Below are positions 45,939 through 54,468 of a stretch of 64,000 nt of DNA, in pieces. The notes below the pieces were generated by a model. That model did not search any database, was not told where the DNA came from, and was given only the letters and a program-made list of their open reading frames with translations. This DNA is from Streptomyces sp. SA15. Lineage in GTDB: Bacteria > Actinomycetota > Actinomycetes > Streptomycetales > Streptomycetaceae. The position numbers and the translations under genes were made by a program. The stretch is from NCBI RefSeq assembly GCF_002291145.1, contig NZ_NTGE01000097.1, positions 1-64,000 on the forward strand, read 5' to 3'. Each line of letters begins with the position of its first letter. Position 1 is the first letter of the stretch.

Positions 45939-47333
45939 TCACCCCCGGCCGGCCACGGCGCCGAGTTCCTGGAACGCCTCGCTCACCCCGGACAGCGGCA
46001 GATGGGCGTGCCCGACGACCAGTGCGGGCGTCTCCCGGCGGGGAACGGCGCCGAAGGCCGCGCCGCCGCGCACCAGGACACCGCGGCGCAGCGCACCGGC
46101 CACCAGCGCCGCCTCGTCGGTGTGCGCCGGGAGACGGACGTAGGCGTGCAGGCCCGCGGCGGGCCCGAGCACCGTCGCGCCGGGCAACCGGGCGCGCACC
46201 GCCTGATCGAGAGCCTCGCGCCGGGCGGCGCACCGCTCGGTGAGCCTGCGCAGGTGCCGGTCGAACAGTCCCCCGCGCAGCAGGTCCGCAAGGGCGAGCT
46301 GGGTGAACGACTCGGTGCCGAGGTCGTGCCGGCCACGGACGTGCAGCAGCCGGTGCAGCAGTTCCTCGGGAGCGGTGAGCCAGCCGAGCCGAAGGCCGGG
46401 GTCGAGGAGCTTGCTGGCGGTGCCGGCGTAGATCACCCGTTCCGGCTCCAGTCGTTGCAGGGCCAGGGGCCGGGGGTGCTGGTCGTCGTACCAGAGCCCG
46501 CCATCGTAGTCGTCCTCGATCACCCAGCCGTCGACGGCCCGCGCCCACCGCACGAGCGCTTCGCGGCGGCGGTCGGAGAGCACGGCTCCGGTCGGGAACT
46601 GGTGGGCCGGGGTGACGAGGACGGCGCGTGCCCGGGTCGCCGCGAGCGCGTCGACGTCTATGCCCTCGTCGTCCACCGGCACCGGCACCCCGCGCATGCC
46701 GCTGTCCTGGACGAAGCGGCGTTGTCCCGGGTGGCAGGGGTCCTCCACCGCCAGCTCCGTGATGCCCGTCGCGGGCAGCGCGGCGCACAGCAGGGCCAGC
46801 GTCTGCGCGAATCCGCCCACCACCAGCACGGTGCTCGGCGTCGCCCGCACCCCGCGGAGCCGCCCGAGGTGGCGGGCGAGTTCGACGCGCAGCTCAGGCT
46901 CACCCGCGAGCGACGGATAGGAGGTGCCGCGCGACTTCGGGGAGAGCAGGACGCGCTGATACGCCGTCAGCCACTCCTTGTGCGGCACGCCGGGGGCGTT
47001 GTGGCCGCCCGGACGCAGGTCCCAGCGCACCGCGGGCACCGGGCCCTCGTCCAGCAGCGCCGGTACCACCGCGTCACGGGACAGATGGCCCGTCACCCGG
47101 GTGCCCGCTCCCCGCGCCGCCTCCAGATACCCCTCCGCGGCGAGTTGCGCGTACGCCTCGACGACCACGCTGCGGGAGATGCGGAGGTCCTCGGCGAGCC
47201 GCCGGGTGGCCGGCAGCCGGGTGCCGGGGTGCAGGGTTCCTTGCTGGATTTCCTTTTTGATGAACTTCTGTATCTGAGAGGTGAGGGATTCATCGGAATC
47301 CCGGGAGATGTTCACCGCCAAATGCAGGGGCAT
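45939..47333 (-). CDS. MocR/PdxR-type transcriptional regulator of the cluster
   Basis: 464 aa. GntR HTH (LTSQIQKFIKKEIQQGTLHP, TRLPATRRLAEDLRISRSVV) fused to an aminotransferase-like domain with lysine in YAGTASKLLDPGLRLGW. It lies inside the cluster, divergent from trpD and convergent with trpG, so it is a likely pathway-specific regulator that senses a pyridoxal-phosphate adduct or amino compound. Confidence 0.87.
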   Translation of the reverse strand: MPLHLAVNISRDSDESLTSQIQKFIKKEIQQGTLHPGTRLPATRRLAEDLRISRSVVVEAYAQLAAEGYLEAARGAGTRVTGHLSRDAVVPALLDEGPVPAVRWDLRPGGHNAPGVPHKEWLTAYQRVLLSPKSRGTSYPSLAGEPELRVELARHLGRLRGVRATPSTVLVVGGFAQTLALLCAALPATGITELAVEDPCHPGQRRFVQDSGMRGVPVPVDDEGIDVDALAATRARAVLVTPAHQFPTGAVLSDRRREALVRWARAVDGWVIEDDYDGGLWYDDQHPRPLALQRLEPERVIYAGTASKLLDPGLRLGWLTAPEELLHRLLHVRGRHDLGTESFTQLALADLLRGGLFDRHLRRLTERCAARREALDQAVRARLPGATVLGPAAGLHAYVRLPAHTDEAALVAGALRRGVLVRGGAAFGAVPRRETPALVVGHAHLPLSGVSEAFQELGAVAGRG

Positions 47334-47370
47334 TCATCCTCCTTCCCAACGCGTTTGCCGCTCCTCTCGT

Positions 47371-47416
47371 GGTCCGGCTCTTGGACCGTTGTTACGCCGG
47401 GGAATTGGTCTGGCCG
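47371..47416 (+). promoter_or_regulatory. Shared motif upstream of trpD-like gene
   Basis: Second copy of GAATTGGTCTGGCCG (47402-47416), preceded by TGGTCCGGCTC, 64 bases upstream of trpD and in the divergent region shared with the MocR gene. Confidence 0.55.
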
Positions 47417-47479
47417 ACCCGGCTCGGCACGCACACACTGGGCGGCGACATTCATCCGGTGCCGACGAGGAGAATTCCC

Positions 47480-48538
47480 GTGACCGCACGGCCGAAGGTT
47501 CGAGACTGGCCCGCCCTGCTCGAGACGCTGCTGGAGGGCGGCGGCCTGACGTCCGACGACACCGACTGGGCCATGGAACAGATCATGGCGGGGGAGGTCG
47601 GCGCCGCCGCGCTGTCCGGCCTGCTGATCGCGCTGCGGGCCAAGGGTGAGACCGTCGACGAGGTCGAGGGGCTGACCCGAGCCATGCTCCGGCACGCGCT
47701 GCCCCTGCGGGTGCCGGGCCGGACCCTGGACATCGTGGGCACCGGCGGCGACGGATCGCACAGCGTCAACATCTCCACCATGTCGGTGATCGTCGCGGCC
47801 GGCGCCGGGGCACGCGTGGTCAAGCACGGCAATCGCTCGGCGTCGTCGAAGTGCGGCTCCGCGGACGTGCTGGAGGAGCTGGGCGTGGTGCTCGACCTGC
47901 CGGCGCACGAGGTGGAGGAGGTCGCCGAGGAAGCCGGCATCACCTTCTGCTTCGCTCCCGTCTTCCACCCGGCACTGCGGCACGCCGCCGCGACACGCCG
48001 GGAGTTGGGAGTGCGCACGGTGTTCAACCTCCTCGGCCCGCTGTGCAACCCCGCCGCCCCCGCGGCGCAGGCCGTCGGGGTGGCCGCCGCCGACGCCCTG
48101 CCGCTGGTGGCCGGAGTGCTGGCTCGGCGCGGCGTGTCGGCCCTGGTCTTCCGCGGTGACGACGGGATGGACGAGCTGACGGTGACGACGACGTCCCGGG
48201 TGTGGACCGTGCACGGCGGACAGGCGAGGGAAGAGCTGTTCGACCCCCGTGCCCTCGGGTTCCCTCCGGCGCGCCCCGAGGACCTGCGCGGCGGCGACCG
48301 CGCTCACAACGCCCGTATCGCCCGCGACGTCCTCGACGGAGCGCGGGGACCGGTCCGTGACGCGGTTCTCCTGTCGGCAGCGGCCGGCCTGGCCGCCCTG
48401 CACCCCTCGCCGGCGCCCCTGACCGACCGCCTCGCCGACGGAGTACGCCAGGCCTCCGAGTCCATCGACTCCGGCGCGGCCGCCGCCGTACTCGAACGCT
48501 GGGCGGCCATCACCGGCAAGCGGGCCGGGGCGCGATGA
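47480..48538 (+). CDS. trpD: Anthranilate phosphoribosyltransferase
   Basis: 352 aa. Contains the PRPP-binding GTGGDGSHSVNIST, KHGNRSASSKCGSADVLEEL and FAPVFHPALRHA. It joins anthranilate to phosphoribosyl pyrophosphate on the way to tryptophan. The GTG at 47480 follows GAGGAG. Its presence means cluster anthranilate is directed to indole and tryptophan, not used as such. Confidence 0.93.
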   Translation: MTARPKVRDWPALLETLLEGGGLTSDDTDWAMEQIMAGEVGAAALSGLLIALRAKGETVDEVEGLTRAMLRHALPLRVPGRTLDIVGTGGDGSHSVNISTMSVIVAAGAGARVVKHGNRSASSKCGSADVLEELGVVLDLPAHEVEEVAEEAGITFCFAPVFHPALRHAAATRRELGVRTVFNLLGPLCNPAAPAAQAVGVAAADALPLVAGVLARRGVSALVFRGDDGMDELTVTTTSRVWTVHGGQAREELFDPRALGFPPARPEDLRGGDRAHNARIARDVLDGARGPVRDAVLLSAAAGLAALHPSPAPLTDRLADGVRQASESIDSGAAAAVLERWAAITGKRAGAR

Positions 48539-48721
48539 GTCGGGTCGGCCGGGATGCGGCGGGACGTGGCTGCACCGCCCGGTGGCCGGGCGCGTGGCGG
48601 GGCCCGGTGAATCGTGTCGCCCGGGACACGGCGGAGTCAGGACCGGCCGCCGGGTGTTCGTGAGCCTGGTGAGGCACGCTGAGCCGGGCCGGCCTGGACC
48701 CGGCGGGACGTGAGGCCACCA

Positions 48722-48761
48722 CCCGGTGTCCGGGAGCCATGTGGGGCTCCCGGACACCGGG
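48722..48761. terminator. Strong bidirectional terminator between trpD and trpC
   Basis: 17-bp perfect stem CCCGGTGTCCGGGAGCC / GGCTCCCGGACACCGGG with a 6-base loop, 16 bases from the stop of the converging trpC gene. Confidence 0.85.
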
Positions 48762-48777
48762 GTTTCGGCACGGCTTC

Positions 48778-49617
48778 TCATGCGGGGGTAGGAGCCGTGC
48801 CGGGTGGTTCCGGCGCGCTGGGCATCGGGGCGCGCCGGCCGGCGTCGACCAGTGCGGCGACCGCCGCGCCCGGATCGTCGCCGGTGACCAGTGAGGTGCC
48901 GACCAGGATCGCGTCGGCACCGAGGGCGGCGTAGCGTGCCGCGTCCCGCGGGCCGCGCACCCCGGACTCGGCGATCCGTACGACACCGTCCGGAAGCCGG
49001 GGTGCGATCCGCCCGAAGACGTCCGGATCGATGCGCAGGGTGCGCAGATCCCGGGAGTTGACGCCGATCACGCCCGCCCCGGCGGCGACGGCCCGCTCCG
49101 CCTCCGACTCGTCGTGGACCTCCACCAGCGCGGTGAGCCCGGCCTCCCGCGCCACGGCCAGCAGATCGGCCAGCTGCGGATCGTCGAGAGCGGCCACGAT
49201 GAGCAGTACCAGGTCCGCCCCGTGGGCCCGTGCCTCCCACACCTGGTAGGCATCGACGACGAAGTCCTTGCGCAGCACGGGCAGTCGCACCGCGGACCGC
49301 ACACGTTCCAGGTCACCCAGCGAGCCGGCGAACCGACGGCCCTCCGTCAGCACACTGATCGCCGCGGCGCCCCCGCCCTCGTACGCGGCGGCCAGAGCCC
49401 CGGGGTCGTCGATCGTGGCGAGCCGGCCACGCGCCGGGCTGGACCGCTTGACCTCCGCGATCACCCGCAGCCCGGCGGGGGAGCGCAGCAGCGCCGCGGC
49501 GTCGAGGGCGGGCCCGGCGGCCAGGGCCCGCTCCCGCACCTCGGCCGGGGAGACCGCCCTGAGCCGCTCGGCGAGGTCCTCGCGCACGCCCTCCAGGATC
49601 TCGTCGAGCACCGTCAT
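48778..49617 (-). CDS. trpC: Indole-3-glycerol phosphate synthase
   Basis: 279 aa TIM barrel with IAEVKRSSPARG, LRKDFVVDAYQVWEAR, VGVNSRDLRT-like IGVNSRDLRTL and IAESGVRG. It closes the pyrrole ring of indole. Last of five minus-strand genes joined by 4-base overlaps; its ATG overlaps the BBE oxidase stop. trpF, trpA and trpB are not in the cluster. Confidence 0.93.
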   Translation of the reverse strand: MTVLDEILEGVREDLAERLRAVSPAEVRERALAAGPALDAAALLRSPAGLRVIAEVKRSSPARGRLATIDDPGALAAAYEGGGAAAISVLTEGRRFAGSLGDLERVRSAVRLPVLRKDFVVDAYQVWEARAHGADLVLLIVAALDDPQLADLLAVAREAGLTALVEVHDESEAERAVAAGAGVIGVNSRDLRTLRIDPDVFGRIAPRLPDGVVRIAESGVRGPRDAARYAALGADAILVGTSLVTGDDPGAAVAALVDAGRRAPMPSAPEPPGTAPTPA

Positions 49618-51242
49618 CGCACACCTCGCCGCTGTCGCGCCGGCTCGACCGACAGGGCGTGCCGGAACACGTTGCGCGGGTCCCAGCGCCGCTTCACCTC
49701 GCGCAGCCTGGCGTGGTTGGAGCCGAAGTACAGCTCCTGCCAGGAGACTCCCGACCGGTTGCGCCGGGGGTCCTTGAGGTCGGTGTCGGCGTAGTTGACA
49801 TAGGCGCCCGCCGTGCTGCGGCCGGGGGCCGGGGCACCGCCGGTGCCGGCGTAGACGTCTTCGTACAGCTCGCGCAGGAAGCCCACGTGGCGGTCGTCGT
49901 CTGCCGCGGCGGCCCACTCGCTGACGTACATCAGCATCAGCGCGCTGTCCCGGTGGGCCAGCGCCGTCTCGTGCGGGGCGACGGCGTTGACCCGTCCGCC
50001 GTACGGGGCGATCAGTAGTCCGCTGCCGGTGTGGTCGTAGTCGGAACGGGTCAGGTGCCGGTGCAGGGCCGTGGCCTGCGCGTCGTCGAAGGTCGTGCGG
50101 TGGTAGGCGGACTTGCCCTTGATGCGCTTGCCGGTGGGGCGGTCCGCGAAGCCGGACCACTGCGTCGACATCAGCCACGGCAGCCGGTGCCGCTCGACGG
50201 TCCGCGCCCGGGCGCCGACACCGCGGCCGACGGCGGCGAGGAAGGCGTCCAGCCGCCGCTCCGGGTCGCCGGCGAGGGCGGAGAGCTGGACGTTGAGCGC
50301 CACTGCCCCGCCGGAGCGGTGGAAGACGGCCAGATGGCTGTAGAGGTCGGCCTCCGGATCGCCCGGGGTGTTGTGGGCGACGTGCCAGGCGCCGTAGTTC
50401 TGCAGCAGCCGGACGAAGGACTCCTGGTCCAGGTCCTGCCACGGCCACACCACCGTGCCCACGAGCAGCTCGGACGGCGGAGCGGGCAGGGCCCGCTGCG
50501 GTACGGCGCCCTCCGCGCCGGGACTGCGGAAGAAGTAACGCGTGACCACTCCGAAGGTGCCGCCGCCCCCGCCGGTGTGCGCCCACCACAGCTCGCGAAG
50601 CGCGCCCCTGTCGTCCCGGGAGGCCACGACGGCGTGTGCGGTGCCGGAGGAGTCGACGACAACCACCTCCACGGCGTACAGATGGTCCACGGTGAGTCCG
50701 AGAGTCCGGTTCAGCGGACCGTAGCCGCCTCCGCTGACGTGGCCACCCACCCCGACGGTGGGGCACGCGCCGCCTGGCAGGGCCACGCCCCACCGCTTGA
50801 ACAACTGCTCGTTGACCTCGCCGAGCCGTGCGCCCGCGCCCACGGCGACGGCCCGGCGCCGGGCGTCGTAGTGGATGGTGTTCATGGCCGACAGGTCGAT
50901 CACCGCGCGGACGTCGCCGTTGCCGACGAAGTCCTCGAAGCAGTGCCCGCCGCCCCTGACCGCGACCCGCTTGCCGGCGTCGAGCGCCTGCTGCACCACG
51001 GCGACCACCTGGTCCGTGGAGCGGGGCAGCGCGATCCAGTCCGGGGTGCCGACCCAGCGCTGGTTGACGCCCCGGGCCAGGTCGGCGTACTGGGCGTTGC
51101 CGGGCCGCACGGTGGTGGCGGCCTCCACGGAGGCCGCCACCACCCGGGCCGCGGCCGGGGCCGCGACGGCACCGGTGGTCGCCGTGGCCGCGCCGATCAG
51201 TGCCGTCGCTCCGACGAAGCCACGGCGGGTGAGAGTGCTCAC
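49614..51242 (-). CDS. Secreted BBE-type FAD oxidoreductase (bicovalent flavin)
   Basis: 542 aa. A twin-arginine signal (TRRGFVGATALIG) precedes a PCMH FAD-binding domain. His100 (GGGHCFEDF) and Cys160 (GGACPTVGVGG) occupy the positions that carry bicovalent FAD in berberine-bridge-type oxidases, and the BBE C-terminus WQELYFGSNHARLREVKRRW is present. It likely performs an oxidative ring closure or dehydrogenation as a late step, possibly outside the membrane. It is in the overlapping five-gene chain. Confidence 0.88.
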   Translation of the reverse strand: MSTLTRRGFVGATALIGAATATTGAVAAPAAARVVAASVEAATTVRPGNAQYADLARGVNQRWVGTPDWIALPRSTDQVVAVVQQALDAGKRVAVRGGGHCFEDFVGNGDVRAVIDLSAMNTIHYDARRRAVAVGAGARLGEVNEQLFKRWGVALPGGACPTVGVGGHVSGGGYGPLNRTLGLTVDHLYAVEVVVVDSSGTAHAVVASRDDRGALRELWWAHTGGGGGTFGVVTRYFFRSPGAEGAVPQRALPAPPSELLVGTVVWPWQDLDQESFVRLLQNYGAWHVAHNTPGDPEADLYSHLAVFHRSGGAVALNVQLSALAGDPERRLDAFLAAVGRGVGARARTVERHRLPWLMSTQWSGFADRPTGKRIKGKSAYHRTTFDDAQATALHRHLTRSDYDHTGSGLLIAPYGGRVNAVAPHETALAHRDSALMLMYVSEWAAAADDDRHVGFLRELYEDVYAGTGGAPAPGRSTAGAYVNYADTDLKDPRRNRSGVSWQELYFGSNHARLREVKRRWDPRNVFRHALSVEPARQRRGVR

Positions 51243-51898
51243 TGGTGTTCTCCCTGAGTACTGGTGGGGACCGCCGCCTGGCCGGTCAGGGCCCGCAGGA
51301 AGACCTCCGGGTCCTCCTGGGGGCCCTCGACCACGTGACCGCCTGCGAACTCGAAGCGGGGGACGACGGTGATGCCCCGGGCCCGCGCCTCGCGGACCTC
51401 CGCGCGCACCTCGGCCACCGCCTCGTCGGAGGCCAGCAGCCGGGCGGCCCGGCCTCGGTCCAGGCCGGCCTCTTCGACGCGCGAGAGCAGCACGTCGTGG
51501 TCGGAGATGTCGGCGCTCTGCGTGAAGTACGCCGCGAACAGCAACTCCTCGAGCCGGCTCTGCACCGGCCGCCCGTGGCTACGGCCCGCCCACCACAGCA
51601 GTCGATGTGCGTCCAGGGTGTTGACCGCGAAGCCCGTGGCGTTGCGGAAGGCGATGCCGTGGCGGGGGCCGGCCGCGGTGACCTCCTTGTCCATCTCCGC
51701 GGCACGCTCGGCGCCGTACTTTCCCGCCAGCCACTCGAGCATCGGGACGGGCCGGGCGGGCTGCTCCCCGTCGATCTGGTACGGGTGCAGCACCACCTGT
51801 GCGTCACTGCGCCCGGACGCCGACAGCGTCAGTTCGAAGGTCCGCTTGGTGATGTAGCACCAGGGGCAGGAGACGTCGGACCAGATGTCGATCCTCAT
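51239..51898 (-). CDS. DsbA family (FrnE-like) protein
   Basis: 219 aa thioredoxin-fold protein with SDVSCPWCYITKR near the N-terminus and the cis-Pro region TVVPRFEF. FrnE-like proteins occur in aromatic polyketide clusters, where they were proposed as isomerases or thiol oxidoreductases; the role here is open. It is cytoplasmic (no signal) and overlaps both neighbours by 4 bases. Confidence 0.85.
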   Translation of the reverse strand: MRIDIWSDVSCPWCYITKRTFELTLSASGRSDAQVVLHPYQIDGEQPARPVPMLEWLAGKYGAERAAEMDKEVTAAGPRHGIAFRNATGFAVNTLDAHRLLWWAGRSHGRPVQSRLEELLFAAYFTQSADISDHDVLLSRVEEAGLDRGRAARLLASDEAVAEVRAEVREARARGITVVPRFEFAGGHVVEGPQEDPEVFLRALTGQAAVPTSTQGEHQ

Positions 51899-53178
51899 CG
51901 CGGGCCTCCCGCACGGGTCGGGACGGCCAGCGAGGCGCGTGTGTTGACCGTCTCGGGGTCGAAGCCGCCCAGCCGGGCGAACTCAGCGGAGATGGACTGG
52001 AGTTCGTCTCCGGGGAAGACCTCGGCCACGTCCGTGAACCCACCGGGCGCCCGCTCGTGGGCCAGGTCGATGACCACCTCGGGGCCGCGGCGCCGGGCGC
52101 TGGCCTGGATCCGCGTCAGCACCGGGAGGCGCTCGGCCTCGTAGGCGGCCAGGGCGGCGGCGGGGGAGTCCCGCAGCGCCAGTTCACGGGCCAGCACCCG
52201 GGCGTCGACGATCGACTGGGTGGCACCGTTGGACCCCATCGGGTACATGGCGTGGGCGGCGTCACCGAGCAGGGTGACCGCCCCGTGCGTCCACCGGGGC
52301 AGGGGGTCCCGGTCCACCATGGGGTAGACGTAGGCCTCCCGGGCCGTGCGGATCAGCGCGGGCACGTCGAGCCAGTCGAAGGCCAGGTCGGCGAAGTGGT
52401 GCAGGAACGTTTCGGGCGCTACGGCGCGGTTCCAGTCGGCGTCCTCGAAGACGGCCTCCGGGTCGGCCGCACGGGCGACGGCCCAGTTCATCAGCACCGC
52501 ACCGTCCGGCCCGTCGGGGGCGGACATCGGGTAGACGACGGCACGCCGCCGGTCGTCCCCGGCGATGATCATCGACCGGCCGTCCAGGAACGGCGGGGCG
52601 AAGGTGGTGCCACGCCAGACCACGAGCCCGTTCCAGGGCGGCGGCCCCTCCTTGGGGTAAAGACAGGCGCGGACCTTCGAGTGGATGCCGTCCGCTCCGA
52701 TCAGCGCGCCCGCCGTCGTCTCGGAGCGCCGACCGGCGGCCGGGTGGTGCACCCGCACGTCGACCCCGCCGTCCTCGCGCGGGGCGAACCCCTCGACCCT
52801 GGCGTCGGTCACGATGGCGTCGGGTCCCAGCCGGCGGCGCACCGCGTCCGCCAGCACGGTCTGGAGCCGGCCGCGGTGGACGGACAGCTGCGGCCAGCGG
52901 TAACCGGCCGCCACACCGCGCGGCTCCCGCCAGATGAGCTGTCCGTGACGGCTGTAGTAGCCGAGGCTCCCGGTCGGGAGCGCGACCTCCAGCAGCTCGT
53001 CCAGCAGGTCGAGTTCGGCGAGTTCCCGGACCGCGTTGGGCAGGATGTTCAGCCCCACCCCGAGCGGCTTCATCACCGCCACCGACTCCAGGACGCGTAC
53101 GTCGCCCACGCCCGCAGCGTGCAGGCTCAGTGCCGTGGTCAGGCCGCCGATGCCGGCGCCCGCGATCAGGATGCTCAC
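51895..53178 (-). CDS. FAD-dependent monooxygenase, PhzS-like (copy 1)
   Basis: 427 aa group A aromatic hydroxylase. The GAGIGGLTTALSLH dinucleotide fold, the DG motif GADGIHSKVRA and the GD motif TLLGDAAHAMYPMGSNGATQ are intact. It resembles phenazine hydroxylase PhzS (EPRGV..G, YPMVDRDPLP.W) and is paralogous to the protein at 60003-61301. It hydroxylates an aromatic intermediate using NAD(P)H and O2. GTG start in a GTGA overlap with the PrnB-like gene. Confidence 0.88.
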   Translation of the reverse strand: MSILIAGAGIGGLTTALSLHAAGVGDVRVLESVAVMKPLGVGLNILPNAVRELAELDLLDELLEVALPTGSLGYYSRHGQLIWREPRGVAAGYRWPQLSVHRGRLQTVLADAVRRRLGPDAIVTDARVEGFAPREDGGVDVRVHHPAAGRRSETTAGALIGADGIHSKVRACLYPKEGPPPWNGLVVWRGTTFAPPFLDGRSMIIAGDDRRRAVVYPMSAPDGPDGAVLMNWAVARAADPEAVFEDADWNRAVAPETFLHHFADLAFDWLDVPALIRTAREAYVYPMVDRDPLPRWTHGAVTLLGDAAHAMYPMGSNGATQSIVDARVLARELALRDSPAAALAAYEAERLPVLTRIQASARRRGPEVVIDLAHERAPGGFTDVAEVFPGDELQSISAEFARLGGFDPETVNTRASLAVPTRAGGPR

Positions 53179-54320
53179 GCCGGCCTCCGCTCGGCACGCG
53201 CGGCGGCGGACGGAGCCGGGCGCCGGGTCAGCTGGGCGGTGGCCCGCGTGAGGTCGACGATCTGCCGCAGCAGATCCACGCTGGCACCACCGCTGCCCAC
53301 CGGGTAGAGGCGCAGATCGGCGTCGTAGGCCTTGCGGGCGATGCCCAGGTGGCGACCGCGGAAGACGATGATCACCCGCAGCAGTCGGGCGAGCGCCTCG
53401 GCGGACGGCCGCAGGCCCGGCATACGGCGCTCGGCGCCGTCCGGGTCGTCGCCGTACGCCTCCACCAGCCGGGTCACCACCGACGGGATGCCCGTCCAGT
53501 TGTCGTACAGCTCACGCCAGCGCGGCAGGCTGTAGGGCACCGAGTCGCGCAGGAACTCCTCATATTCGGGCTCGCTGTTGTCCGCGGCCCAGATCGCCTG
53601 GTCGATCAGCCACAGCGGAACCTGCGCGGCGGCCGGACCGAGCAGCACACGGCCCCCGACGGTGATCTCCTCGAAGTAGGCCCGCAGGTCCCGGGCGAAG
53701 AACTCCGGGCTGACGTTGGCCACGACCATGTCGATCGACGAGACCATCGTCTCCACGTGGGCGGTCAACTCGTCGGTGAGCACGGCGAACTTGGGATCGG
53801 CGACGTCGGAGTCGCTGAGTCGCTCGGCCAGTTCCAGACCCTCGCGCAGGTGCGGGAAGACCATCCGCACGGACTCCTGCAGATAGGCCTCCTGGATGTC
53901 TCCCGTGTACATCCGCTGGCGGCCGCCGGTCGGGTTCCAGGTGGTGTAGTGGTGCACGGTGTCACGGGGCACCATGTCGGTGCGCCGTCCCAGTTCCAGC
54001 AGGACGGGCAGCACCTCCGGGACCAGGGGCACCGGCTCCGGGCCGTGCCGCTTGATCGAGCCGAGGAACATGCCGAGGTCGCGCATCGCGGCCACACAGG
54101 CCTCCACGGAGTACCCGGCGACCTCGTCGAGTGAGGGCACCAGGCCGCGCACCGCCGTCACGAGGGCGGGAACGTCGGCGTGCTCGTTGTGGCGGCGCAT
54201 GCCCAAGCAGAGTGCGTCGGCGGCGAGCGGGTCCAGTTCCCGGATCACCGCCGTGCGTATGGAACTGCCGAGTTCGATTTCAAGCGTGCGGGTCAACGTG
54301 TCTCCAAACAGAATCGTCAC
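53175..54320 (-). CDS. PrnB-like haem enzyme (IDO/TDO superfamily)
   Basis: 381 aa. It shares with pyrrolnitrin enzyme PrnB the stretches AAMRDLGMFLGSIKRHG.EP, WNPTG....MYTG, AYLQESVRM and FRGRHLGIARKAY, where His324 matches the proximal haem ligand. PrnB rearranges (chloro)tryptophan to an aminophenylpyrrole. With the tryptophan-supply genes around it, tryptophan or a derivative is the expected substrate. It heads the overlapping chain PrnB-like, PhzS-like, FrnE, BBE, TrpC. Confidence 0.85.
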   Translation of the reverse strand: MTILFGDTLTRTLEIELGSSIRTAVIRELDPLAADALCLGMRRHNEHADVPALVTAVRGLVPSLDEVAGYSVEACVAAMRDLGMFLGSIKRHGPEPVPLVPEVLPVLLELGRRTDMVPRDTVHHYTTWNPTGGRQRMYTGDIQEAYLQESVRMVFPHLREGLELAERLSDSDVADPKFAVLTDELTAHVETMVSSIDMVVANVSPEFFARDLRAYFEEITVGGRVLLGPAAAQVPLWLIDQAIWAADNSEPEYEEFLRDSVPYSLPRWRELYDNWTGIPSVVTRLVEAYGDDPDGAERRMPGLRPSAEALARLLRVIIVFRGRHLGIARKAYDADLRLYPVGSGGASVDLLRQIVDLTRATAQLTRRPAPSAAARAERRPA

Positions 54321-54468
54321 TTACGGACATCGGCGGCCGGCCGTCCCGGGCCTGCCAGGGCACACCGCGTCCCCGCACGCGCGCGGCGGCGACGACGGTG
54401 TGGCGGTGGCCGAAGGAACGGAAGGTGGCCGGCAAATGAACAGGTGGCGCGGAGTGCTGAGGGCCGGA

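Noticed and set aside
48778..54320. Pyrrolnitrin cluster
   Set aside because: Only a PrnB-like gene is present; both halogenases (PrnA, PrnC) and the PrnD oxygenase are missing.
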